A stretch of DNA of 64,000 nucleotides from positions 1 to 64,000 of the IMG/VR virus record IMGVR_UViG_3300042154_002686; one strand, 5' to 3'. The notes below the pieces were generated by a model. That model was not told the DNA's origin, did not search any database, and saw nothing but the letters and a program-made list of their open reading frames with translations. The position numbers were made by a program, and so were the translations under genes. This DNA is from a virus. Of this stretch, positions 7,033 to 15,251 are shown one piece after another (positions within the stretch are counted from its first letter, which is position 1; each line of letters starts with the position of its first letter).

Positions 7033-7227
7033 TTAAGACTTTATCTGAGAGGCAAGGGTTTTGTTCTTCCTGTAAGCCTCCCAGCGTTTAAGAACAGCCG
7101 CACGGCAAACCGCTGAAGGTCTACGCTTGGAGTCGCCCCGTCCAGCCATTCCGCCAATGCGACCAAGTATCTTGGCGGCTTCACGGATTGCTTGCGACTT
7201 TTCTGTATCGTGCTGTTCTTTGTTCAT
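7033..7227 (-). CDS. Small basic hypothetical protein
   Basis: The start at 7227 gives 64 residues. An in-frame upstream start at 7293 would overlap the preceding gene and its sequence looks non-coding. The segment AKILGRIGGMAGRGDSK followed by RRPSAVCRAAVLKRWEAYR is basic and compact, resembling short conserved motifs of phage and plasmid proteins with unknown role. Nucleic-acid binding is possible from the charge alone. Confidence 0.6.
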   Translation of the reverse strand: MNKEQHDTEKSQAIREAAKILGRIGGMAGRGDSKRRPSAVCRAAVLKRWEAYRKNKTLASQIKS

Positions 7228-7289
7228 GTTATGCAAGTGTTTGGGTTTGTCAACCTTCACAACCAGTATGGTATGGTTGTATCTGGAAG

Positions 7290-7640
7290 TCAAGGAGAAT
7301 CTTCCACAATGTCCCCATTCTCATCGATTCGATAATACTTCTTTTTGCGATTTTTCTTACCAAAGCGAGCCTCCTCCTCTTCTTTGACAATTTTTTCTCC
7401 GTCTTTAATCCAACCGTTAATAATGTAAATGATAACAAAGATGGCACAGGCTGGCCCAAAGATTGGGCCTCCCGCCACCATTATGAGGGAAAGGGGAATG
7501 GCGTAAAGGCAGTAGAGAACCCAGCCAAAACTTTCTCCGTATCCCTTGGGAAGGTTTGACTCCTGTTCTTTAAGTTGAACGAGTGCGTCACGCTGACGGA
7601 GGTATTCTTCGATACGCTTTGCTTCTTCGGGGGTGTTCAT
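7290..7640 (-). CDS. Membrane protein
   Basis: The start at 7640 gives 116 residues. A charged N-terminal helix (about 1 to 35) is followed by two hydrophobic segments (WVLYCLYAIPLSLIMVAG and FGPACAIFVIIYIINGW) that probably span the membrane as a hairpin, then a basic tail. A sigma70-like promoter (7649 to 7677) predicts transcription start about two bases before this ATG, which rules out the upstream in-frame start at 7661. Function unknown. Confidence 0.65.
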   Translation of the reverse strand: MNTPEEAKRIEEYLRQRDALVQLKEQESNLPKGYGESFGWVLYCLYAIPLSLIMVAGGPIFGPACAIFVIIYIINGWIKDGEKIVKEEEEARFGKKNRKKKYYRIDENGDIVEDSP

Positions 7641-7648
7641 AGACCAGC

Positions 7649-7677
7649 ACCATAGTGGCAAGTGCTTGCGCTGTCAA
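7649..7677 (-). promoter_or_regulatory. Promoter giving a leaderless transcript
   Basis: TTGACA (7672 to 7677), a 17-bp spacer and TATGGT (7649 to 7654) place the start at about 7642. The ATG is at 7640, so the mRNA would have almost no leader. Confidence 0.65.
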
Positions 7678-7721
7678 GCACCTTTCTTCAGACCCAAGTT
7701 TGGGGTACTAAAAATATACGC

Positions 7722-7749
7722 TTGACAACCCAAGCGATTGACACATACC
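7722..7749 (+). promoter_or_regulatory. Promoter of the isolated plus-strand gene
   Basis: TTGACA (7722 to 7727), a 16-bp spacer and CATACC (7744 to 7749) put transcription start at or one base before the ATG at 7757. It is divergent from the 7649 to 7677 promoter. Confidence 0.5.
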
Positions 7750-7756
7750 CAATGGT

Positions 7757-8077
7757 ATGAGTAATAAAGAAGTCATTAGAAAGGCATTTGACCAAGTGTG
7801 CAACGCTATGGCCGAATTAGACCACGCAAAAGTGCAACTGGCTGACCTGCATTACAGAGCAGAGAAGGTTGAAGATACGGCCATGGTGCTCAATAAGGTG
7901 TCCGAGACGGCAGAGCCGTCAAGTGATAGCCATGAGTTCGTCTTTATACAGCACGAAAGAGCCAAGAATGACTTAAGGGAGGCTTTAGCATCCAATACCA
8001 AGGACTCAATAGCCCAAAGCCTTGGACAGGCTTATAACGCCACAAGCGATGCCTTTACTGTCATAAAGCAAATCTAA
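7757..8077 (+). CDS. Isolated helical hypothetical protein
   Basis: This encodes 106 residues and is the only clear plus-strand gene in the left 42 kb. It is rich in Ala, Glu, Asp and Gln, has no membrane segment, and is probably an all-helical bundle. It lies between the lysis cassette and the accessory block, with its own leaderless-type promoter and a hairpin right after its stop. Its isolation and orientation suggest it is regulated separately. Function unknown. Confidence 0.65.
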   Translation: MSNKEVIRKAFDQVCNAMAELDHAKVQLADLHYRAEKVEDTAMVLNKVSETAEPSSDSHEFVFIQHERAKNDLREALASNTKDSIAQSLGQAYNATSDAFTVIKQI

Positions 8078-8105
8078 AGAAAACCGCCTTGGAAGACCCA
8101 AGGCG
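8074..8105 (-). terminator. Rho-independent terminator after lysis genes
   Basis: A perfect stem CGCCTTGG/CCAAGGCG (8085 to 8092 with 8098 to 8105) is followed on the minus strand by GGTTTTCTTT. It ends leftward transcription from the lysis cassette and overlaps the stop of the plus-strand gene. Confidence 0.65.
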
Positions 8106-8167
8106 TAAAAGACCCACCACAGGTCTTATTGTCGATAATACACAAAACCAACAAACTTTGGGGGGTG

Positions 8168-8527
8168 TCAACTCTTCCGCCTCTTAACCTTAGTTGACTT
8201 AAGTTTATTTCTATTGTAAAGTCTGATACATGTGGCCGCAAACACTATGCTTCCAAAGGCAGACACCGATATTCCGACTAACTGAAAGTTGTTAATTATA
8301 CCTCTGACCGCCTCAACGCTGACCGTTTCCGTCTCTGTCTGAATTCCAGCATCCGTAACAATGGCAACCGCACTATTTACATCTCTAAGTGCGTTAAAAC
8401 CAGCAACAACATAAGAGGTAGCCATCACCCCCGCAAGCCCAAAAGCCAGCAGGAAAAGCGATTGGGTTGCGATTATTGTCTCACTTACGCTTCCGTTGCT
8501 TTCTGCTATTTTTGCTTTCTTTTTCAT
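8168..8527 (-). CDS. Two-helix membrane protein, possible antiholin or second holin
   Basis: This encodes 119 residues from the ATG at 8527 (a further start at 8545 overlaps the holin gene more). Two hydrophobic segments (about 22 to 42 and 83 to 104) flank a soluble loop of about 40 residues, and both ends are strongly basic. Its position directly after a LydA-like holin gene, which it overlaps, suggests a partner role in lysis timing. That role is inferred from context only. Confidence 0.55.
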   Translation of the reverse strand: MKKKAKIAESNGSVSETIIATQSLFLLAFGLAGVMATSYVVAGFNALRDVNSAVAIVTDAGIQTETETVSVEAVRGIINNFQLVGISVSAFGSIVFAATCIRLYNRNKLKSTKVKRRKS

Positions 8528-8846
8528 CGGTAAGTCCTTTGGCAAATCGTTTTCTGATGTTTTCCATTATCTCTGGTGCTCCAGCACCAGCGGTAGACAT
8601 TATAATTGACTTGTGAAGCCCACTAATGCTAGTTCCATATAATGCAAAGTACACAATTACTCCAACAATAGCACCCGCTATGACCTTTCTGAGATAGTAG
8701 ATAACGGGGTGACTTTCATCTGTAAGCAACATTCTGGCAAGCATGCCAGCACCACCCAACAAGGACACGACCCACCCGCCACGCTTGAACTCTTCAGCGG
8801 CAAGGGCAAAATCTGGGTCAGTCGGAGGTGGGGGGGGAGGTGTCAT
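8481..8846 (-). CDS. LydA-like phage holin
   Basis: This encodes 121 residues. A proline-rich start is followed by GGWVVSLLGGAGMLARMLL, then a hydrophobic helix (VIAGAIVGVIVYFAL) and a third segment rich in Ala, Gly and Ser (SIIMSTAGAGAPEIM). The layout matches the phage_holin_3_3 (LydA) family, which forms membrane holes that trigger lysis. The C-terminus is very basic. It overlaps both neighbours in the lysis cassette. Confidence 0.7.
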   Translation of the reverse strand: MTPPPPPPTDPDFALAAEEFKRGGWVVSLLGGAGMLARMLLTDESHPVIYYLRKVIAGAIVGVIVYFALYGTSISGLHKSIIMSTAGAGAPEIMENIRKRFAKGLTDEKESKNSRKQRKRK

Positions 8847-9666
8847 CTACACTTTTGGTGCAGTTGTCCACCTTGTTTCTCTTATTTGAAATAATAAATG
8901 AAATTATCCCAGATAAAACTATAATTCCAAGAGAGCCCCCAATTGCGTATTTAAACCAAGTCTCGTCAGCAATAAACGGAATCATTGCGGCTACAGTGCC
9001 AAAGCCAACAAGAACCATTCCAAGTTGCTTCAACTTACCAATCGGGGCAAAGATTGAAAGAAGGAGGCCAAGGGCAATAGCCGCACCGCCAGCCAGCAGT
9101 ATCCTTTCGTTATTATGATGCAATCGCTCTTGCTCCATCTCCTGCTTTCTAGCAATACGCTCCTGCTCAAGTTCCTGTTTTCTGGACTTTATCTCTAATT
9201 CCTTTTCCGCAATCTTAGACTCATACTCAGCCTGTTTCTTGGCCTTTTCTTGCTCGTATTTCGAGTTGGCTTCATTGATGGCCTTTCGTAAGGCTTCTGA
9301 GGTCGCAACCTCTTTGATGTAGTTTTCCTGTGAGTATTCGGATGCCCGTTTCTTAGCATAAGCAAAGTCCTCGGGGGAGGGTTGGCCGACCATAGCCTTG
9401 GCAACTCCAAGTTCACCCTTTATGACAGTCTTCTCGTTGCTGTCTGGGAGGCTCTCAGCCGTCTCACTTGCCACCCCCACAGCCGCCGCCACCCTGCTAA
9501 TACGCTTGTCCGTAAGGTGGTCTAACTTGTTCTCAGCACCAGACAACTCTTGGTTTGTTGCTGGCTGTGGAAGGGGGACTGCCGTGCTCGTCTTACAGCC
9601 AACAACGGCTGAAAGGGAAAAAAGCATGCAAGAAACTAAAAATGCAAGCCTTGTCTCAACGCACAT
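8818..9666 (-). CDS. Putative u-spanin-like lipoprotein with extra membrane segments
   Basis: This encodes 282 residues. The N-terminus is a lipoprotein signal (hydrophobic stretch ending LSAVVGC, Cys24). Residues about 125 to 195 form a long Glu/Lys/Gln coiled coil, followed by three hydrophobic segments (about 197 to 218, 224 to 243, 252 to 272). A lipidated N-terminus tethered by coiled coil to a C-terminal membrane anchor is the architecture of single-molecule spanins, which join the inner and outer membranes during lysis. Three segments instead of one is unusual. Confidence 0.6.
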   Translation of the reverse strand: MCVETRLAFLVSCMLFSLSAVVGCKTSTAVPLPQPATNQELSGAENKLDHLTDKRISRVAAAVGVASETAESLPDSNEKTVIKGELGVAKAMVGQPSPEDFAYAKKRASEYSQENYIKEVATSEALRKAINEANSKYEQEKAKKQAEYESKIAEKELEIKSRKQELEQERIARKQEMEQERLHHNNERILLAGGAAIALGLLLSIFAPIGKLKQLGMVLVGFGTVAAMIPFIADETWFKYAIGGSLGIIVLSGIISFIISNKRNKVDNCTKSVDDTSPPTSD

Positions 9667-9670
9667 AAGA

Positions 9671-9910
9671 TTAAGACTGGCTAACAGGGGCTGGAGGAGT
9701 CCAGTTAAGGCCGAGTCTTGAAATTTCAGCCATAAGTTCCGCTTGCGTAGCCTTTGTGATTAGCGTCAACTTTGAGGACGCACTTCCACCATGAGTGAAT
9801 TCCCTCAAGACGAAGACTTTCTTGCTTTCTGGCTCATAGAGGGCATTCCATCCCTTTGGGATGGAAAACTTGGGAAGAGTTTCGCTGGCAGGGAGGGGTG
9901 TATCGCTCAT
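9671..9910 (-). CDS. Small hypothetical protein after the tail fibre
   Basis: This encodes 79 residues. A Pro/Ser-rich start leads into a compact domain (FSIPKGWNALYEPESKKVFVL) and a C-terminal amphipathic helix. It lies between the last fibre gene and the lysis genes, so it may be a fibre chaperone or virion component. No family is recognised. Confidence 0.55.
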   Translation of the reverse strand: MSDTPLPASETLPKFSIPKGWNALYEPESKKVFVLREFTHGGSASSKLTLITKATQAELMAEISRLGLNWTPPAPVSQS

Positions 9911-9962
9911 AAATTAAGGTCTATATTCATTGAAATTTGTCAATTTAAAAGAATCGAAGGTT

Positions 9963-12900
9963 TTAGATTTGGTAGTAGCCTTGATTTCCATCGTACACGA
10001 TAGAATAGTAGATTGTCTGCTGTCCAGCCGAATCCCAATAAGAGCCACCGTAAATCACATCTCCAGCGTTTGCACTAGTGTTGCTACCAGTTGCCCATGT
10101 TCCACCACTTCCATCTGCGAATGTAGTCCCATATTCTGTGTAGTATGCAAATGAACCACTTGTAAGTATGTTGTTAAAATTATCATAAGCCTCCCAATTT
10201 AAGAATGTCTGAGAGGAGATAGCATAATCTATCACCCATCCATTTGGATACCAGCAACCATTGCTATTTGGATAATCACTTGTTATTGTACCTCCATTGC
10301 CGTCAGCAGTCACCACTTGGTGCACGAAGTAACCAATCCACATTGTTCCCACAAAGTCAGCGGCTTCAGATTGAACGCATCCAGAAGAATACACGAAGCC
10401 AGAAGGTGCGTGAGCCAAGTCTCCGTGTAATACCCATTCGTTTGTCCCGATTTTAACAAGAGTCGCAACTCCACCGTATCCGCTTATGCTACGCATTGAG
10501 TCTCTTGAGATTATGGTACATCCAGACTCGATGAACATCACAAGTGATGGCCCGCCTTGCACAAACTTTATCTCTGTTCCGTTTTCCACATTATAAGTAT
10601 TGTCTGAATACAGCAGAACTTGCGTATATGAAGAGGCGTATAAACGAACAAATGTATTCCATCCAATATTTTGGGTTACAGGGTAAGACTCATTTGCTAC
10701 TGAAACAATTGCGGGAACGGTGGCACTTCTTACAAATGATGTGGTTGCAACGGTGCTGTTGTTTGTCTTAATTGCCGCAGTGTTTGATGAAATCAAACCA
10801 TTTACAGTCAATGAATATGTAGAAGAAAAAGAAGTCGAAGAAACTCCAATCCCGACTTTTCCCTCGTTGTCAATTACGAATGCATTTGCGTCTGGAAGGG
10901 AGTCCTCTACAACCAGAGAGTGTGCGTTCAACTGTGTTGAACGATTTGTAACACGAAGGGCTGTTGTTGTTGCCGTTTCTAATGTTTGAATTGATTGAGG
11001 CTGGGTAAATACATTTCCGTTCTGAAGAGAGGCAAGAACCTTCCAAGCACCAGTTCCATCACGAAAGTTAAGATTAGCACCACCCGTAGTAATCCACATG
11101 TCTCCAGCGATTGTTGAAGATGTGTTCGTTCCACCGACTCCAACATTAAGCCCAGACGCTCCTCCAACAGAAGTAAAATTAACTTTCCCAGAAAAGGTAG
11201 CACCAGACAGTTCAGCAAGTCCAAGGCTTGCCGCAGACTTGTTTTTCCAAAGGTTTGTGGACTGCTCATAAGACACAAGGTCTTTATTCAACTTCCCATT
11301 AATTGCTACATCGTGAAGTTCGTTTAACTCAAATCCGTTGGATACATTTACTTCAATTTTCCCGTTATTATTGTTTGCTCTCGTAACAACCCCAACATAA
11401 ACTAAATGGTTTGGTGCAGATGGCTTGACATTGGTAATGCCGCCAGCAACGGTTGGCGAAAGATACAGTTGGTCTCCGTCATTAAACAAACCAGTATCCA
11501 CATCTAGAACCTCTCCAATGATGACCACAACACCAGTTCCGTTTACTGAAATATCCGACTCGGTGATGCCAAATGTTCTATATGAGGTAGATTCTGCGTT
11601 TGCTTGTGCAAGTGCAATTGTTGCATTGTTTCCATTTGCCCCATCGACATAAACAACAGAACGCTTTGGTATTAATGCGGCTGTTGAGTTCCTTACGGTT
11701 TTTGTTACCTTCTGGGTGGAAGGGCTTGTGGTGGATGACGCAACAGCGTTGTCAACATAAGCAGTGGTGGCTATCGTAGTTGAGTTGTCTGCTGGGGAAG
11801 GAGTCGGGGCTGTCGGTACTCCGCTAAGGGCTGGCGATGCAAGCGTTGCATACGGAGCAAGTGCCGAAGATGTGATGTACCCCTGCGATGTGACCCAAGA
11901 CTGCGTTGCGTACCCAGAAAGGTCTGGGAGACTTGTCCATGCAAGCATGTAGTTATCATCGCTTAGTTTGGTAAGAACTTGCCCCGTGAGTCCTCCGTCT
12001 GGCACAGTTCCCCATCCGTTGATTGTCACATACCCTTGGCTACCAACCCAAGACTCGGTCGCATATCCAGTAAGGTCTGTTTCTGGAACAACGCTCCAAT
12101 TTCCGTCCATTCGTCCGTATAGCAAGCCGTCTTGAGGGGCATCCGCAAGACCGCCTCCACTTCCATCTGGAAACTGAATTGGGCTATATGTAGCGTTATC
12201 AATTAAGTCATTTATTATTCTTATTTCGCCTTGGTAAAGGGTTTGCTTTATGAGTCCAGAAGTCAACTCAACCTCAAGCGTGGCCGTTACGCTTGTCGCA
12301 CCATTAAGAAGGTCTTCAATTTCAAGGGTATTCATGTTTACCAAGCCAGTCATTGTGCTAAAGCCAGTGAAGCCAATCGCACTTACTAAAAGCGACTCAT
12401 ATGAGCCATTGACTCTTGAAATATCCCAAGAAAGGTTTTCATTTTTTACCACTGAATACCGTGTAGAGGTAAGCGTTGCCGAAGAAGATATGCCACAGGC
12501 TATCAGTGCGTCCAACAATTCAGACGCTGACGCATCCCACTTTATTGCGGCTGTTGTCTTAGTTCCGTTTGAAATCGTAAAACTTCCATACTTTAATTCA
12601 TCGCTTATTTTTATTCTGAATATAGATGTTGTTATTTCAGAGATTGAAATGGTTGGCGTTGCGGCATGGGTGAATGTGCTAGAGTATGCAACTGGTGTTG
12701 TTTTTAACTTTACATTTTGAACCTCGTTGAGCAATGCTGTTCCTGTCGTTATTCTGGTTACAGTTGCATTTGAGTTCGGGTAAAGGCCAGTCGTATTAAT
12801 TACGCAGTCAGACTTTGCACCAACCGTATTAAATACGACCCTGTATGTGGTTGAGTTTACGAAGTAAACGATAACACCACCATCAGCAATAACTGATGGA

Positions 12901-13217
12901 AGTGAGTTTATTAAAAGATTTACTGACTGAATTGACGAAGGTATTGGTATCTGAACAATGTCAGATTCGTACTGAAATGTAAAACTTCCACTTGTTGGAA
13001 ATCTGTCTATTCTGCCAATTGCAAACTTTATACTTGAGTTTGATTGGAATGGTATCTCGACCGCCTCTCCACCGCTGGAATCAACAATGTGTATGTCTAC
13101 ATAAACATCATCACCCTGTGTGAGCACCATCTGCGGTGCTTGTGTGAATGTGTTAAAACCGCTAAAAACGGTGTTGTTTCGTGGATTAATCCACAGCGAT
13201 AAGTTGCTTGTGCTCAT
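9963..13217 (-). CDS. Tail fibre protein
   Basis: This encodes 1084 residues rich in Ser, Thr, Asn and Gly. Residues 1 to about 340 form a beta-rich domain that is paralogous to the start of the next fibre gene (shared ILWVN/LWINP start, TSGSFTFQYE-like stretch, NTLEIEDLL and LYQGEIRIINDLID). The middle has SYATQSWVTSQGYIT-like repeats typical of phage fibres. The C-terminus carries short ADGxGG-type motifs. It is the likely receptor-binding fibre attached to the tail tip. Confidence 0.75.
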   Translation of the reverse strand: MSTSNLSLWINPRNNTVFSGFNTFTQAPQMVLTQGDDVYVDIHIVDSSGGEAVEIPFQSNSSIKFAIGRIDRFPTSGSFTFQYESDIVQIPIPSSIQSVNLLINSLPSVIADGGVIVYFVNSTTYRVVFNTVGAKSDCVINTTGLYPNSNATVTRITTGTALLNEVQNVKLKTTPVAYSSTFTHAATPTISISEITTSIFRIKISDELKYGSFTISNGTKTTAAIKWDASASELLDALIACGISSSATLTSTRYSVVKNENLSWDISRVNGSYESLLVSAIGFTGFSTMTGLVNMNTLEIEDLLNGATSVTATLEVELTSGLIKQTLYQGEIRIINDLIDNATYSPIQFPDGSGGGLADAPQDGLLYGRMDGNWSVVPETDLTGYATESWVGSQGYVTINGWGTVPDGGLTGQVLTKLSDDNYMLAWTSLPDLSGYATQSWVTSQGYITSSALAPYATLASPALSGVPTAPTPSPADNSTTIATTAYVDNAVASSTTSPSTQKVTKTVRNSTAALIPKRSVVYVDGANGNNATIALAQANAESTSYRTFGITESDISVNGTGVVVIIGEVLDVDTGLFNDGDQLYLSPTVAGGITNVKPSAPNHLVYVGVVTRANNNNGKIEVNVSNGFELNELHDVAINGKLNKDLVSYEQSTNLWKNKSAASLGLAELSGATFSGKVNFTSVGGASGLNVGVGGTNTSSTIAGDMWITTGGANLNFRDGTGAWKVLASLQNGNVFTQPQSIQTLETATTTALRVTNRSTQLNAHSLVVEDSLPDANAFVIDNEGKVGIGVSSTSFSSTYSLTVNGLISSNTAAIKTNNSTVATTSFVRSATVPAIVSVANESYPVTQNIGWNTFVRLYASSYTQVLLYSDNTYNVENGTEIKFVQGGPSLVMFIESGCTIISRDSMRSISGYGGVATLVKIGTNEWVLHGDLAHAPSGFVYSSGCVQSEAADFVGTMWIGYFVHQVVTADGNGGTITSDYPNSNGCWYPNGWVIDYAISSQTFLNWEAYDNFNNILTSGSFAYYTEYGTTFADGSGGTWATGSNTSANAGDVIYGGSYWDSAGQQTIYYSIVYDGNQGYYQI

Positions 13218-13218
13218 A

Positions 13219-15216
13219 TTAAACTACTTGTTGTGCTGGGATTCGGAATTTGGGACCACCTTCGCCAAATTGTATTAAAATCCATTGAGTAAATATGTAG
13301 TTTGGATTGGGTTGTGGACCGTAGTCCTCAAGGATTACCGCATCAGCAAGAAGGAACTCATTTCCAGTCTGCGGATTTGTGAACTTTAATGTAGAAATCT
13401 CTTCTGCTGATATCTTTCTTGTCGCAACAATATCTCTGCAATTAATCAATCCTTGACCAAATAAATCTTGAGCAGACACTACCTGTAATGTTCCAAAGAC
13501 ATTAAGCATCGCATCTGGGTAGTTGTTTCCACCAATTTGTCCACCAACCTGTATTTCTGTCTTTGCGACAAGGTCTCCAGCCTCGACAGACGAAGAAACA
13601 TTCAGCGTATTTGTTGTTATGTTTCCGAATGAAACAAGACCATCTACGGCAATGTTTGTAAAGGCATTGTGCGTATGGTTAATTGGGGAATAAAGATTAA
13701 CTGCATCCGCTGAGTTTAACTTTAATGAAAGAAGTTGTGGAAGTCCAACTATAGACTGAAAGTCGTGCGTATGGGATATGTTTGATTTTCCGTCAAGAGA
13801 ATTCTGGAGTAACGCTATGTCAGATATGTTGTGAGAGTGAAGTATCCCAGAATAGTTTGAAAGGTTTGCGGCAAGTTGAGATATGGACACAACTGGATTT
13901 GTGCCACTTAGAGTCACATTTGCGTTTATTGATTCAAGTTGTGAAGTCGTAAGAGACTGAACCTCTATATTGGATATTCTTCCTTCAAGTTGAATGTCTT
14001 TTGACTGAAGTGACGCTATGGAAGAGTCATCAATAGCACCGATATTTGTTCTTGCTTGAAGTTTCTCGACTGGAGTAAGCGACTGACTTGTGTCATATCT
14101 AACTACAGAGTCCGCTGGGATGAAGTTTCCGTACTGGTTTAAGGAGTAAGAATCAGTATCTATTAAGTCATTTAATATGGTACAATCTCCTTGATAAAGG
14201 GTTTTGTGTGTCCCGTTAGACTCAAGTTCAATCTCAATGGTAGCGGAGGCGGATGGCTGTCCAGAAAGCAACTCCTCAACCTGCATGGTATTCATGTTTA
14301 AAATGCCATACTTTGAATTATATGATATTATTGAATCACTATTTGCACTGAAATTATTGACGGTGTAGTTGTAAGTAGAAACATCCCAAGAATAGTCAGA
14401 ATTCTTGGACACAGTCCAAGAAGTAGAAAATTGAGCATTTAATGCTGTTTGGAAGTCTGCCGATGATGCCTCAACCGAAATTGGAGATGTTGTATATGGA
14501 GTTGACCCCACATTAAAGGAAACGACAAAAGAACCACCCTTGGGTCTTGTGTTTAATTCAACTCTCCATATTTTAGTGTCTCCATCAAATGACGCATCTC
14601 TTATTTGGGAATAAAAAGCCTCGCATGGGTCTTGTGGCTCAAACGAAACAATGTTAGCCACTGGTGCTTGTTTTGCGTGTATCTGTATAGTTTGATTAAC
14701 CGTAGCAGAACCAGCCGTTATTACGCTTATGGCAACGGATGATGTTGGGTACAGGGTGTTCCTGCTTACAACAATCGGGAAAGGGACAACACACTTGACA
14801 TTCCATGTAATTCTGTATATCGTGCTGTTCTTTATGACGACTACGCCACCCAAGGTTGCTATTGAAGGAAGTGCGTTAAGTGCAACTTGCACTTGGGAAG
14901 CGGTTGCGTTGTACGGCAGTATGCCAGTTGTCTCGGTGTTGTAAGATAACTCAAAGTCGCCAGAGGTTGGAGCAGTATCAATCTTGCCAATTGCAAGGGT
15001 CATCCCACCTGCCGCTGGCATCTGATACTCCATAATCTGGTCGTCACTTTCTTGCTTTAACACATGAACTTCTACCCCCACAACATCCCCCTGCTTAAGG
15101 TTTAAACTTGCACTGGAGGAAACTGCATTAAAAGACGACATTAGTCTATTTAGTGTGGTGTTTACCCAAAGTACAATATTGGGCACTTTTGACTGTGTTG
15201 GAGAGCCGCTTGGCAT
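13219..15216 (-). CDS. Tail fibre or baseplate protein, paralogue of the 1084-residue fibre
   Basis: This encodes 665 residues. The N-terminal 350 residues align by eye with the neighbouring fibre (for example NTMQVEELLSG against NTLEIEDLLNG, and LYQGDCTILNDLID against LYQGEIRIINDLID). The C-terminal part has coiled-coil and beta-repeat character with His-containing SHTHDF and NHTHNAF motifs, which in phage fibres bind metal in trimeric shafts. Duplication gave two proteins sharing an attachment domain but with different distal parts. Confidence 0.7.
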   Translation of the reverse strand: MPSGSPTQSKVPNIVLWVNTTLNRLMSSFNAVSSSASLNLKQGDVVGVEVHVLKQESDDQIMEYQMPAAGGMTLAIGKIDTAPTSGDFELSYNTETTGILPYNATASQVQVALNALPSIATLGGVVVIKNSTIYRITWNVKCVVPFPIVVSRNTLYPTSSVAISVITAGSATVNQTIQIHAKQAPVANIVSFEPQDPCEAFYSQIRDASFDGDTKIWRVELNTRPKGGSFVVSFNVGSTPYTTSPISVEASSADFQTALNAQFSTSWTVSKNSDYSWDVSTYNYTVNNFSANSDSIISYNSKYGILNMNTMQVEELLSGQPSASATIEIELESNGTHKTLYQGDCTILNDLIDTDSYSLNQYGNFIPADSVVRYDTSQSLTPVEKLQARTNIGAIDDSSIASLQSKDIQLEGRISNIEVQSLTTSQLESINANVTLSGTNPVVSISQLAANLSNYSGILHSHNISDIALLQNSLDGKSNISHTHDFQSIVGLPQLLSLKLNSADAVNLYSPINHTHNAFTNIAVDGLVSFGNITTNTLNVSSSVEAGDLVAKTEIQVGGQIGGNNYPDAMLNVFGTLQVVSAQDLFGQGLINCRDIVATRKISAEEISTLKFTNPQTGNEFLLADAVILEDYGPQPNPNYIFTQWILIQFGEGGPKFRIPAQQVV

Positions 15217-15251
15217 TTAATTATTGGGTTGTGTCAACAAAAGTTAAAATT

